From contig CM069598.1 of assembly GCA_035771175.1 (NCBI GenBank), forward strand, positions 18,948,438-19,012,437: a stretch of DNA of 64,000 bases, read 5' to 3'. Below, piece by piece: positions 36,501 through 40,481 of the stretch. The position numbers and the translations under genes were made by a program. Positions within the stretch are counted from its first letter, which is position 1; every line of letters starts with the position of its first letter. The DNA comes from Paratinospora sagittata (Eukaryota; Streptophyta; Magnoliopsida; Ranunculales; Menispermaceae). Under the pieces are notes generated by a model that was not told the DNA's origin, ran no database searches, and saw nothing but the letters and a program-made list of their open reading frames with translations.

Positions 36501-36769
36501 TGAGGAACGTTGAGAAGGGCCTTACAGTGAGCGCAAGGAAGCTGGATCTTAGTCGGATCGATACCCTGGGCCTGCGGCGACGGACGCAGGAGTTCCGGCG
36601 GAAGTCTCTGAGGCAATTTGCAGGTCGGACATCCGAATTCGGTCATTCCCGGAGCCACCGTCAAGATCATCCGGCAACCGGCGCAGCGGACCTGGCAGGG
36701 GACTGGCGACGGCGACGGAGACGACGCCGGCGGTGGCGCCGGCAGCGGAGGTACCGGTTGCCGGCCCAT
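436..36769 (-). CDS. FGT1: Strawberry-notch/FORGETTER1-like helicase protein, 5' seven coding exons (gene span, partial)
   Basis: Seven exons on the minus strand join in frame into 359 residues: 36769-36401, 28855-28790, 28627-28454, 28207-28077, 19171-19095, 861-680 and 513-436. All junctions are GT-AG. Residues 29-50 and 79-100 are two CxxC...CxxC zinc fingers. Residues 220-229 ([10 protein letters not shown]) are helicase motif I with K227, and residues 332-335 are the DECH box, split between exons 6 and 7. This arrangement and the stretch [13 protein letters not shown] are characteristic of plant strawberry-notch proteins. Arabidopsis FGT1 acts in the nucleus with chromatin remodellers to keep heat-stress memory genes open. 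Family members are about 1250 residues, so the C-terminal two thirds, including the PHD finger and helicase C domain, lie beyond the left edge. An in-frame ATG at 36898 would add 43 residues. I prefer 36769 because the upstream stretch is CT-rich leader-like sequence and the family starts just before the first finger. Symbol assigned by homology recalled from memory. Confidence 0.92.
680..861 (-). CDS. FGT1: FGT1 coding exon 6 (ends in DE of the DECH box)
   Basis: A 182-bp exon completes a valine codon and encodes [14 protein letters not shown] ... [18 protein letters not shown] ... [17 protein letters not shown]. The acceptor is TTGTTCAG|TGCAT and the donor GATGAG|GTACTC. The last two residues, D and E, begin helicase motif II. 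Confidence 0.94.
1431..1622 (-). mobile_element. tRNA-derived SINE (family 1), with TSD
   Basis: Read on the minus strand, the element has an A-box-like GAGAGTGGTTAGGTGC near its 5' end and a B-box-like AGGTTCGAGTG about 45 bp further. It then has a tail CCCGATACCCATGATCTC followed by an A-rich run. The same AGACCAATATAGATT flanks it at 1416-1430 and 1623-1637, a perfect 15-bp TSD. It lies in FGT1 intron 5. Confidence 0.8.
2141..2328 (+). mobile_element. tRNA-derived SINE with 25-bp poly(A)
   Basis: GGTTGGTTCAGTAGTTGGGT (A box) and GGTCTTGAGTTCAAGTC (B box) are spaced as in a tRNA promoter. The body ends in CTCGCTAACCTC and a long A run at 2304-2328. Flanking GACA...CAACATT sequences resemble a degraded TSD. 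The 3' half resembles the copy at 12639-12807. Confidence 0.75.
2329..3595 (-). mobile_element. Degenerate LINE 3' portion (zf-RVT region)
   Basis: The minus strand encodes a short stretch [20 protein letters not shown] and a following FGNREK. It corresponds to the [20 protein letters not shown]...GNS region of the plus-strand LINE at 10545-10610. Frames are broken throughout. Both boundaries are approximate. Confidence 0.5.
3596..4534. other. Intron 5 sequence, no recognisable gene
   Basis: AT-rich, with no frame I recognise. The last part (about 4374-4534) is the target flank of LINE A and resumes at 11500. Confidence 0.4.
5031..6540 (+). pseudogene. LINE A ORF1 remnant (DUF4283-like)
   Basis: Open pieces at 5031-5312 and 5546-5836 lie in order before the endonuclease. 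[19 protein letters not shown] and [15 protein letters not shown] resemble the end of the RNA-binding DUF4283 domain in plant LINE ORF1 proteins. Stops and frame changes interrupt it. Confidence 0.5.
6942..8325 (+). pseudogene. LINE A ORF2, endonuclease to start of reverse transcriptase
   Basis: It starts with [20 protein letters not shown] and PNVIILQEF, the first motif of the APE-type endonuclease (catalytic N and E). It ends with the RT entry [12 protein letters not shown] ... [18 protein letters not shown] at 8218-8325. The reading continues at 9302 with [20 protein letters not shown] after the nested LINE is skipped. Several frame breaks lie between. Confidence 0.7.
8326..9291 (+). mobile_element. 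LINE B: 5'-truncated LINE nested in LINE A
   Basis: It begins at a point equivalent to about 10628 of LINE A (GGACACCTAGTGTGGAACAA against GGACACCTGGTGTGGAACAA). It runs to an A tail at 9278-9292. The open frame 8370-9143 encodes the zf-RVT C-terminus ([28 protein letters not shown]...[23 protein letters not shown]). The TSD is CAAGAGTTTTGG at 8314-8325 and AAAGAATTTTGG at 9290-9301. Removing the insert restores [12 protein letters not shown] in frame. Confidence 0.85.
9302..11395 (+). pseudogene. LINE A ORF2, reverse transcriptase and zf-RVT
   Basis: This part continues from 8325. It shows [56 protein letters not shown], the GDP loop [12 protein letters not shown] and [10 protein letters not shown]. 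It then shows [11 protein letters not shown] and the zf-RVT block. The catalytic box reads FTDD in place of the usual F/YADD. Frames change at about 9505, 9910, 9987, 10260 and 11040. Confidence 0.75.
11500..11964 (+). other. Target flank of LINE A, unidentified coding relic
   Basis: An open stretch 11500-11722 gives [20 protein letters not shown] and [18 protein letters not shown] and ends with a stop. It is continuous across the LINE A insertion with the LRAKD end at 4510-4525. I do not recognise the protein. The following 240 bp show nothing. Confidence 0.35.
12151..12551. mobile_element. hAT-type MITE (AACCGAACC-rich), in LINE C
   Basis: The terminal inverted repeats (TIRs) are TAGGGGTGTCATCGGTTTGG and, from the other end, TAAAGGTGTCAATAGTTTGG. 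The 8-bp flanks TGTTGGAG (12143-12150) and TCTTAGAG (12552-12559) match at 6 of 8. The interior is full of GGTTTGG/AACCGAACC runs, like the copies at 38192 and 43723. Its position inside LINE C coding sequence shows it is younger than LINE C. Confidence 0.75.
12639..12807 (+). mobile_element. tRNA-derived SINE, in LINE C
   Basis: Its 3' half (TTTGTGGTCGTGCCCCAGGG ... GACACCCTTGACTTC) resembles the SINE at 2141 and ends in an A/T-rich AATAATAAT tail. AATAAGACCAA flanks both sides (about 12628-12638 and 12808-12818). The tRNA-like head (GGTTGGGCGAGTGAC, GTTCGAGCCTCC) is degraded. It interrupts LINE C between HNS and NETYICLI. Confidence 0.65.
12893..13107 (+). mobile_element. LINE 3' end, nested in LINE C
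   Basis: LINE C reading stops after KIISKVLVS and resumes after an A-rich tail (13094-13107) with [11 protein letters not shown]. The intervening GGGGACACCTCGTCCC and TATGTCTCCTGTT-A(n) sequence looks like the 3' UTR of the same LINE group (compare TTGTTTCTTGTT-A(n) at 9265). Confidence 0.5.
14831..16020. other. AT-rich intronic sequence
   Basis: There is no assigned gene. A 90-codon open frame at 14985-15257 (lysine/arginine-rich, [20 protein letters not shown]) has no family I recognise and lies in intron 5. The remainder is very AT-rich. Confidence 0.4.
16021..17730 (+). mobile_element. Solo LTR, 1710 bp, Ty1/copia (SIRE/Maximus-like)
   Basis: It starts TGTTGACCTAAGTGG and ends GGGTGTCCAACA, so the ends form a TGTTG...CAACA inverted repeat. 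The same 5 bp, ATAAT, lie directly outside at 16016-16020 and 17731-17735. No internal coding region is present. The interior has repeated CGAAAAGGA(T)...CAAGTGGTT(C/T) phrases at 17270-17450 and the pre-terminal TTCACCCCCCTC. A related truncated LTR lies at 40482. Orientation is by analogy with large copia LTRs. Confidence 0.88.
17731..18121 (+). mobile_element. AT-rich flank and short LINE 3' end
   Basis: From about 17990, CTAGGGGACAAAATGTCCCC ... CAATCGTTTCTTGTC then an A run (18113-18121) matches the 3' UTR style of LINEs A and B. It is heavily 5'-truncated. Before it, 17780-17985 resembles the end of the hAT-like element at 21971 in the opposite orientation (AAATCGAGTTTTCAATCCTTGG). Confidence 0.45.
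18440..18720 (-). mobile_element. LINE reverse transcriptase fragment
   Basis: The minus strand encodes [20 protein letters not shown], then after a stop [16 protein letters not shown], the RT entry segment seen in LINE A as [17 protein letters not shown]. Nothing further of RT is present. Confidence 0.6.
18722..19094. other. Intron 5 sequence beside exon 5
   Basis: AT-rich, with a short TA tract at 18845-18867. No gene or element is recognised. Confidence 0.4.
19095..19171 (-). CDS. FGT1: FGT1 coding exon 5
   Basis: A 77-bp exon encodes [20 protein letters not shown] and AMCIE. The acceptor is TATTCAG|GTGGA and the donor GAAG|GTAGGC. It sits alone between an 8.9-kb and an 18.2-kb intron. 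The split codons at both ends close properly with exons 4 and 6, which supports correct splicing. Confidence 0.92.
19308..19654. mobile_element. Tourist-like (PIF/Harbinger) MITE
   Basis: The ends GGTTGTGTTTG and CAAACACACCC form inverted repeats (GGGTGTGTTTGG read from the right). TAA lies on both sides (19305-19307 and 19655-19657). The interior is made of GAGAAAATTTTCT motifs in both directions, so the whole 347 bp can fold. It sits 137 bp upstream of FGT1 exon 5 (in gene sense) in intron 4. Confidence 0.7.
19660..20530. other. Intron 4 sequence
   Basis: No gene is recognised. There is a GTGTGTGT/GAGAGA microsatellite patch at 19938-19980. Confidence 0.4.
20530..20800 (+). mobile_element. 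RTE-type LINE C-terminal remnant
   Basis: The translation reads [20 protein letters not shown] ... [10 protein letters not shown] with frame breaks. It resembles the conserved C-terminal motif of plant RTE LINEs (GRPKxTWxExxKKDL followed by RxxWRxxI). It is short and degraded. Confidence 0.5.
21630..21775 (-). mobile_element. SINE (family 3) remnant
   Basis: On the minus strand, GGTTGAGGTTGCTCCATTGT is followed by TAGTGATTATAGGTTTGAAT, a B-box-like end. The same order occurs at 27640-27850. No clear tail or TSD is visible. Confidence 0.45.
21805..23400 (-). mobile_element. LINE E: 5'-truncated LINE, with nested hAT element
   Basis: The T run at about 21806-21815 is its poly(A) tail on the minus strand. 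The zf-RVT coding part ([31 protein letters not shown]) lies at 23200-23400. TGAATTGAAT occurs just outside both ends (21795-21804 and 23401-23410), consistent with a TSD. The hAT-like element 21971-22866 interrupts its 3' UTR. Confidence 0.72.
21971..22866. mobile_element. hAT-like non-autonomous element, 896 bp
   Basis: The perfect 8-bp TSD CTATTAGC lies at 21963-21970 and 22867-22874. The ends CAAGGATCGAAAATTC and (reverse) CATGGTTCAAAAATTC match at 12 of 16. The interior is AT-rich with repeated TTTATCGAATTTT phrases and encodes no transposase. Removing it joins LINE E sequence without a gap. Confidence 0.8.
23409..24083 (-). mobile_element. LINE F: 5'-truncated LINE with open zf-RVT frame
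   Basis: The T run 23410-23426 is the tail. The open frame 23537-24076 encodes [40 protein letters not shown] and [13 protein letters not shown], the RT zinc-binding region. It has no stop for 179 codons, so it is probably recent. TTTTGAATTGA flanks it at 23398-23408 and 24084-24094, next to the LINE E target. Confidence 0.85.
24095..24820. other. AT-rich intron 4 sequence
   Basis: No gene or element is recognised. The part at 24600-24775 has a repeat-like GC island (GTTCAAGTTGTGGAAACAAC...CCATGCATAGGTG...CCAGGCTGCCC) that may be a SINE relic. Confidence 0.35.
24825..25200 (-). mobile_element. LINE 3' end fragment (zf-RVT tail)
   Basis: On the minus strand, [20 protein letters not shown] matches the [16 protein letters not shown] block of LINE B. 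The 3' end is near 24825, next to an A-rich run. It is degraded and boundaries are approximate. Confidence 0.55.
25500..25700 (-). mobile_element. Very short LINE 3' UTR copy
   Basis: A T-rich run followed by AAAAGAAACTAGAAGATAGT resembles AAAAGAAACTAAAAGGTATT at the 3' end of LINE E (21815). It ends near ATCCAATCGCCTAATGCATA, a phrase common to these 3' UTRs. Confidence 0.5.
25993..27110 (-). mobile_element. LINE H: degenerate LINE with LINE G nested
   Basis: The minus strand at 26108-26299 reads [20 protein letters not shown], like the end of LINE F ([15 protein letters not shown]). The T run near 25993 marks the tail. LINE G interrupts it at 26331-26909. The right boundary is uncertain. 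Confidence 0.5.
26331..26909 (-). mobile_element. LINE G: 579-bp 5'-truncated LINE with TSD
   Basis: A T run at 26335-26343 is followed by GACAAGAAACAATTTAAATT, the 3' end of the LINE A type. Degenerate zf-RVT sequence follows (the reverse of AGCTCTCCATATG...: [14 protein letters not shown]). GTATTTCATCCTTT flanks it at 26317-26330 and 26910-26923, a perfect 14-bp TSD. Confidence 0.82.
27271..27296. repeat. AACCCC minisatellite, about four units
   Basis: A short run of CCAACC units. It differs from the plant telomere unit (CCCTAAA), so it is not an interstitial telomere. Confidence 0.8.
27630..27850 (-). mobile_element. SINE (family 3)
   Basis: On the minus strand: TTGTTGAGGTTGCTCCAAGT, then GGAGGTCATGGGTTTGAATA (B box), then a body ending ...CCCCAGGGTTTGCC. 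The order matches 21630-21775. No tail is visible. Confidence 0.5.
28077..28207 (-). CDS. FGT1: FGT1 coding exon 4 (helicase motif I)
   Basis: A 131-bp exon encodes [15 protein letters not shown], then [10 protein letters not shown], then [10 protein letters not shown]. The glycine-rich loop with lysine is the nucleotide-binding motif I of the strawberry-notch helicase-like domain. The donor is GCATT|GTAAGT, leaving two bases of a leucine codon that exon 5 completes. Confidence 0.93.
28454..28627 (-). CDS. FGT1: FGT1 coding exon 3
   Basis: A 174-bp exon encodes 58 residues from RPPKLSIG to IETIVYACQ and contains the conserved [14 protein letters not shown] and ALSCLQIET stretches. The acceptor is CTGCAG|CGTCC and the donor CAG|GTGCAT. 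It is phase 0 at both ends. Confidence 0.93.
28790..28855 (-). CDS. FGT1: FGT1 coding exon 2 (acidic segment)
   Basis: A 66-bp exon encodes 22 residues, [22 protein letters not shown] as two overlapping short runs [13 protein letters not shown] and MAGETFMDY. The acceptor is TGTCAG|GTAGC and the donor is GATTAT|GTATGT. It is phase 0 at both ends and conserved in family members. Confidence 0.92.
28856..29120. other. Intron 1 sequence beside exon 2
   Basis: No feature is recognised apart from the exon 2 acceptor polypyrimidine region. Confidence 0.4.
29150..29930 (+). mobile_element. LINE reverse transcriptase fragment
   Basis: Reading: [19 protein letters not shown] RT entry (29468-29560), [20 protein letters not shown] with RPIN after it (29632-29704), then [15 protein letters not shown]. 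The frame breaks several times. No 3' end is present. Confidence 0.6.
29990..30318 (+). mobile_element. Ty3/gypsy integrase scrap, split by palindromic element
   Basis: [10 protein letters not shown] before 30056 and [20 protein letters not shown] after 30250 join into the integrase core phrase VVVDRFSKMAHF of plant Ty3 elements, with one base missing between SK and MA. No other gypsy sequence is visible around it. Confidence 0.6.
30057..30245. mobile_element. Palindromic TGTAATACCC element, 189 bp, TSD CTTAA
   Basis: The ends TGTAATACCCTGTATTTCAC and GTGAAATACAGGGTATTACA are exact inverted repeats, followed inward by a long A run and a long T run. Inside are about four copies of a 20-bp unit GAACGTTCAGGCGCATGCCA. 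CTTAA lies on both sides (30052-30056, 30246-30250). TG...CA ends with a 5-bp TSD fit an LTR-type integration or an unclassified foldback element. Confidence 0.8.
30320..30957. other. Intron 1 sequence, AT-rich
   Basis: No gene is recognised. A 17-bp A run lies at 30942-30958, beside the 3' end of the next LINE. Confidence 0.4.
30959..32340 (-). mobile_element. LINE K: 5'-truncated LINE, long zf-RVT frames
   Basis: The minus-strand frame 32261-31506 reads [20 protein letters not shown] ... [14 protein letters not shown] ... [20 protein letters not shown] ... [20 protein letters not shown]. The frame 31439-31149 continues with [20 protein letters not shown] and [17 protein letters not shown]. 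One frameshift near 31510 separates them. The tail is odd: outside the 3' end the plus strand shows A's, where a minus-strand LINE should show T's. Confidence 0.75.
32341..33654. other. Intron 1 sequence, possible LINE-derived debris
   Basis: No assigned gene. The open frame 32784-33122 on the plus strand has no recognisable family and no conserved motif. Some minus-strand phrases look like LINE ORF1 but are too broken to call. Confidence 0.35.
33655..34180 (-). mobile_element. LINE L 3' end fragment
   Basis: The T-rich run 33656-33678 followed by GAGAAGAAACGAATAATTTA is the LINE 3' end. The minus strand then gives [15 protein letters not shown] zf-RVT sequence (33900-33960). It is 5'-truncated and degraded. 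Confidence 0.55.
34399..34753. repeat. Tandem duplication, two copies of 178 bp
   Basis: GGGTTCAATTCTCAACTCAA starts at 34399 and again at 34577. The copies stay alike through AATTATCTCTATAACCATC to about 34753. CAACTAAATGGGTTGGCTAC resembles the 3' UTR of plant RTE LINEs, so this may be a duplicated LINE tail. Confidence 0.8.
34754..36400. other. Intron 1, proximal part
   Basis: AT-rich, with no gene or complete element recognised. Confidence 0.4.
36401..36769 (-). CDS. FGT1: FGT1 coding exon 1 (zinc-finger N-terminus)
   Basis: This exon encodes 123 residues, MGRQPVPP to PPEEVNE. A proline/serine-rich head precedes two paired CxxC motifs (C29/C32 with C47/C50; C79/C82 with C97/C100), resembling LSD1-type fingers. 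It ends GAATGAG|GTTTTC in phase 0. The exon is GC-rich in contrast to the surrounding AT-rich intron. Confidence 0.93.
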
Positions 36770-36925
36770 TTTGCCGTCCGCCAGTCTTGAATCCGCAGGG
36801 AGAGTGGAAATTTGGGTTGTGTGATGAGGAGAGGAAGAGGAGGGTTTTGAAGAGGAGAAGCGTGTGAGAGAGAGAGAGAGAGAGGAGGGAAGAAACAAGG
36901 AAGGTTTCGGTTTAAGAGCGCCAAA
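36770..36925 (-). promoter_or_regulatory. Probable FGT1 5' leader, CT-rich
   Basis: Read on the minus strand, this stretch is rich in CTCTCT tracts (GA repeat at about 36866-36882 on the plus strand) and sits directly before the FGT1 start. CT-rich leaders are common in plant 5' UTRs. The transcription start cannot be fixed; no clear TATA box is seen within the next 200 bp. Confidence 0.45.
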
Positions 36926-37767
36926 GGTTTTCGTTCGGTTAGCGCCCTTTCGAGTTGTGGTTTCCCGTGTTGTTGTAGTTTCTTGTGTTTGGTTTTGGTG
37001 GAGTGGCGGGTTGCTTAGCTCGCTTCCGGTTCATTTTAATCGCTGAAACGAGAGATAATCTTGTGAATTATCCGACGGTAAATGTGAGAGTGGAATCTTG
37101 TAAAGCTTGGACTCGCTTCCGCGCATTTAATAACAGGGAATGCTAATTTAACTTAAAAAAAAAAAACTGTCACACATTTATATTTATTAAATTATTTATT
37201 ATATATTTATATTTTATAATATACAAAAGTTCTTTTGTACTTAAAAAATAATATTTTATTAAATCTTTTCACCTCCTTATTTTTTCAAACTGCCGGTATT
37301 AAAAATTAAGTAATAATTTTCATTTAAAAGTGATTAAAAGAAAATTGTAAGAATTAAGTTTTTTTTTTTAATCATAAGTGATTTTTTTCACATGGCTGGA
37401 TTAAAAAAATAAAATATAGCAAGATTGAAGGATTAATGGTAAGAAGAGTGAGATTTTGAAATTGGTAATTTCAATTTTTTCTATAACTTTGAGAAGAGTT
37501 GCGTAGAAGTTAGAGACATTGAGGAGAGAAGTAGTTTGTCATGTTGGAAGAGAAATAAGGGGAAAAGTAGTTGTATATGGTTGGAGAAAATTCAAGTATT
37601 TTGAGATAATCTAAATATATGATATTTTAGATTTTGTGTTGAATTATCTACATACTGTTCAAAAGGAAAAATTTGGATTTTTAAAATCGTTAAAGCAGGA
37701 GAAAAAAGTTAGGGCAACATACAAATTATTTGTAAATTGATAACTTGACACGCGTGCGTGCACACAC

Positions 37768-37833
<66 letters not shown>

Positions 37834-38190
37834 CTCTGAAAGAAACAAAAATAAAAATCTCACGTAAGTCAATTGAATATTTGTTCTATTTCCCTAAGAC
37901 ACTAAATAATAAATAAATAAAATTAAGGGGAAGTAAAATAACAGTTTTATTAAAATCAAAACAGAGGAGGCAAAGAGTAAAGGAAAGAAAAAATAATAAA
38001 CTAAAACAACAGGGGCTTTTCTCAACATCGGTGGGGGTATTTATCCAACTTTTCGAAATTATCTCTCTTCTGTCCTCTTCGTTTCTCTCTCTCTCTAAAA
38101 TAAGCAGAGATTCCAAAAACACACACTTCTCTTACTCTCTCTCTCACTACTTTCTCACTCTTAAAACCTCTTCTTTTACAACTCTTTTAA
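36926..38190. other. Intergenic region upstream of FGT1
   Basis: This holds the presumed FGT1 promoter (within 36926-37130, moderately GC-rich) and then AT-rich sequence with a TA microsatellite. CT-rich runs at 38080-38160 resemble a plant 5' leader for the small ORF at 38762. Confidence 0.4.
37772..37828. repeat. (AT)n microsatellite, about 28 units
   Basis: An uninterrupted AT alternation, preceded by a short CACACA run. Confidence 0.95.
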
Positions 38191-38191
38191 A

Positions 38192-38695
38192 TAGGGATAT
38201 CAACGGTTCGGTTTGAATCGGTTTAATGCTCAAACTTAAACCAAATCAAATATAATCGGTTTCGGTTTGGTTTAACTTAATCGGTTTATTTCGAATTACC
38301 AAACCGAACCTAACATAATCGATTTGGTTCAGTTTGGATTGATCGGTTTGAAGTTTTATATGTACATACATTAAATAAATTAAAATAATCAATTATATAT
38401 GTATGTATATAAGGTAATTGTAACTTTTTTAATGCATATTTTAAAAACCTGAAAACTATCTTTACTATATAAAGATGATTATATAATTTTTTAGTGAGAA
38501 TGTTTATATCATAAAAGAATCATACACATTAAAAATAAATATTAATACTTTTAATTTTAGAATCGGTTGGTTCGGTTAAGATCGATCGCAATCTGGACCA
38601 AACCTATCGGTTTATACTTTTCTCAAACTTAAACCAAACCAAACATCTCGGTTCAGTTCAGTTTCGCGGTTTGAACCAATTCATTGACACCCCTA
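38192..38695. mobile_element. hAT-type MITE (AACCGAACC-rich), 504 bp
   Basis: The TIRs are TAGGGATATCAACGGTT and (reverse) TAGGGGTGTCAATGAATT. The 8-bp flanks CTTTTAAA (38184-38191) and CTTTCAAA (38696-38703) match at 7 of 8. The interior is dense in CGGTTTGGTTT and its complement. Same family as 12151-12551. Confidence 0.82.
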
Positions 38696-38761
38696 CTTTC
38701 AAATCTCATCTTCTCCTCTAATTGTTTTTTTTCTCCAAAGATCACTACTTTATTGTCATTC

Positions 38762-38926
38762 ATGGCAGATTCCAGTAAGCAACATATTTCAACATCCACC
38801 GAAAAGCTCTTCTTTTCCGATTTCTACAACTTCATACTTTCTACAGGGTTTCCTAATATTTTCGCAGCATTTTTCTTTCAATATTACAATTATCATTTAG
38901 ATGAGCAAGAAAAGAAACACCAATAG
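38762..38926 (+). CDS. Small ORF, 54 residues, unknown
   Basis: I do not recognise this protein. It starts MADSSKQHISTSTEKLFFSD and has an aromatic-rich middle (FPNIFAAFFFQYYNYHL) that could be membrane-associated, then a charged end DEQEKKHQ. A CT-rich leader-like stretch lies upstream at 38080-38190 but a hAT MITE separates it from the ATG. If the gene is real, the MITE is in its 5' UTR. No intron or polyadenylation signal is evident. It could equally be chance. Confidence 0.3.
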   Translation: MADSSKQHISTSTEKLFFSDFYNFILSTGFPNIFAAFFFQYYNYHLDEQEKKHQ

Positions 38927-38929
38927 GTA

Positions 38930-40224
38930 TTTGAATTGTAAAAGGGATGAACAATCAAATATAAAGAACCCACACAGGTTATCCAACAGAGATGCCATTA
39001 CAAATTGCCAAAACTGCTTAACGCAAGAGAGGCATGTTGAAAGTAATAAAATAAAATAAAATAAACTTCTATAAGAAAGCAATAAATTAACCCATCACGT
39101 AAAAAGTCTCAATCTCTTTACATATGATCTTCATATAATCTTATCTTCTCCTTATTTTCTTCTTCCTTGGCAAAAGGTGCAATAAAAACCACTTAGATGA
39201 AACACTAACCCCTTCTACGCCTGTCAAATAATTCAAATTTGAGAGACCTGTGAAGATTTGCGTTTGGGCACTCTCTTCAAATGTCTCTTCTCCATTTAAT
39301 CTTTTTTTTTGTGTTTTTTCTCATTTTGCCCTGATTTCTTCAAATTGAAGAAGAAATAAAACTAAAAACTAAATGTTGAGAGTTGTGGGTATAGAAGAAA
39401 AGGAAGAAGAATTTGGAAATGTAAAGTGGCTTGTAACTGATAGGAGTGGTGTCGTGGGTGTTCTGCAATTGTTGGGAGTGGTGTAATTGACAAAATTGTG
39501 CGTTTTGCAACCATTGAAGAAATTAGTTTTATCTTAAATTCTATTTTTGAAGTTCTTAAGATTATTTTTTGTTGTTTAATTACTTTATTGCCTATCAATA
39601 TCTATAATTTTAATTTTTGAAACAATTAATGTACTGAGAAAATGAGGGGCGGTCTTGGTATTTTTAACAAATTGATCACACGATGAGTTTTCAAAAGTAT
39701 TAAGTATAGATTTAATTTATTTTAAAAAATATTAATTTAACTATAACAGTTGCAACTGCATGTGCAATTATACATGTTTATCTGTTAGATATTAGTAATT
39801 TACACATCTCAAGCTTTGTAATTAATGATCCAATAGATATATGTGTAGTTATACATGTAGTTGTAATTTTTTGCATTTAAATTTGCATTTCCCATTTATT
39901 TTATCTATGATATTACAATTTTAAAAGGTAACCATATTTTAAATTCTTTGTGACTTTAAGAAATGCTCTATACATGAATTGTATCCTAAATTGTACTTGT
40001 TTCGTTCTCATTCAAGATAAAATGTACACAACATATACTTTTCTTTTTTCTTTTTTGTTGAAAGGGTACACAACATATAATTGACATGTAATAAACATAT
40101 ATATGTGATTGACTCTGACATTCATGCGGTATATCACACACCTTGTCATAAGTCAATGTACCTTGTGTCCATGTATTTGCAATATTTTTTACTCTCATTT
40201 ATTAGTTTATGCAATGTTATTTAT
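38930..40224. other. Intergenic AT-rich sequence
   Basis: No gene or complete element is recognised. Confidence 0.4.
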
Positions 40225-40481
40225 AGACCAACTGATTTTCGTCCTATTAGCTTAGCAATGTTATTTATAAAATTATGGCTAAGATGCTAGTAAACTGGAT
40301 GAAATACATTTGCCCCTACTAATCTCAAAGAACCAAAGTGCCTTCCTTAAAGGTCGACTTATCTCTGATAACATAATCTTTGCCTTTGAACACCTCCATC
40401 GCATGAAAACTCTTAGGAGGGGAAATCAGGATTATGTTGTCATTAAAATGAACATGAACAAAACTTATGATGGATTGAAGA
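40225..40481 (+). mobile_element. LINE reverse transcriptase scrap of another clade
   Basis: RPTDFRPISLAM, then ISKNQSAFLKGRLISDNIIF and YVVIKMNMNKTYD. The motifs are RT domains of plant LINEs, but the wording (FVKGRxISDNI, KLDMSKAYD) is a different lineage from LINEs A-C. It is cut at 40481 by the LTR that follows. Confidence 0.6.

Noticed and set aside
36500..36824. Plus-strand open frames over FGT1 exon 1
   Set aside because: They are antisense shadows of a GC-rich exon; the minus frame matches a conserved protein with zinc fingers.
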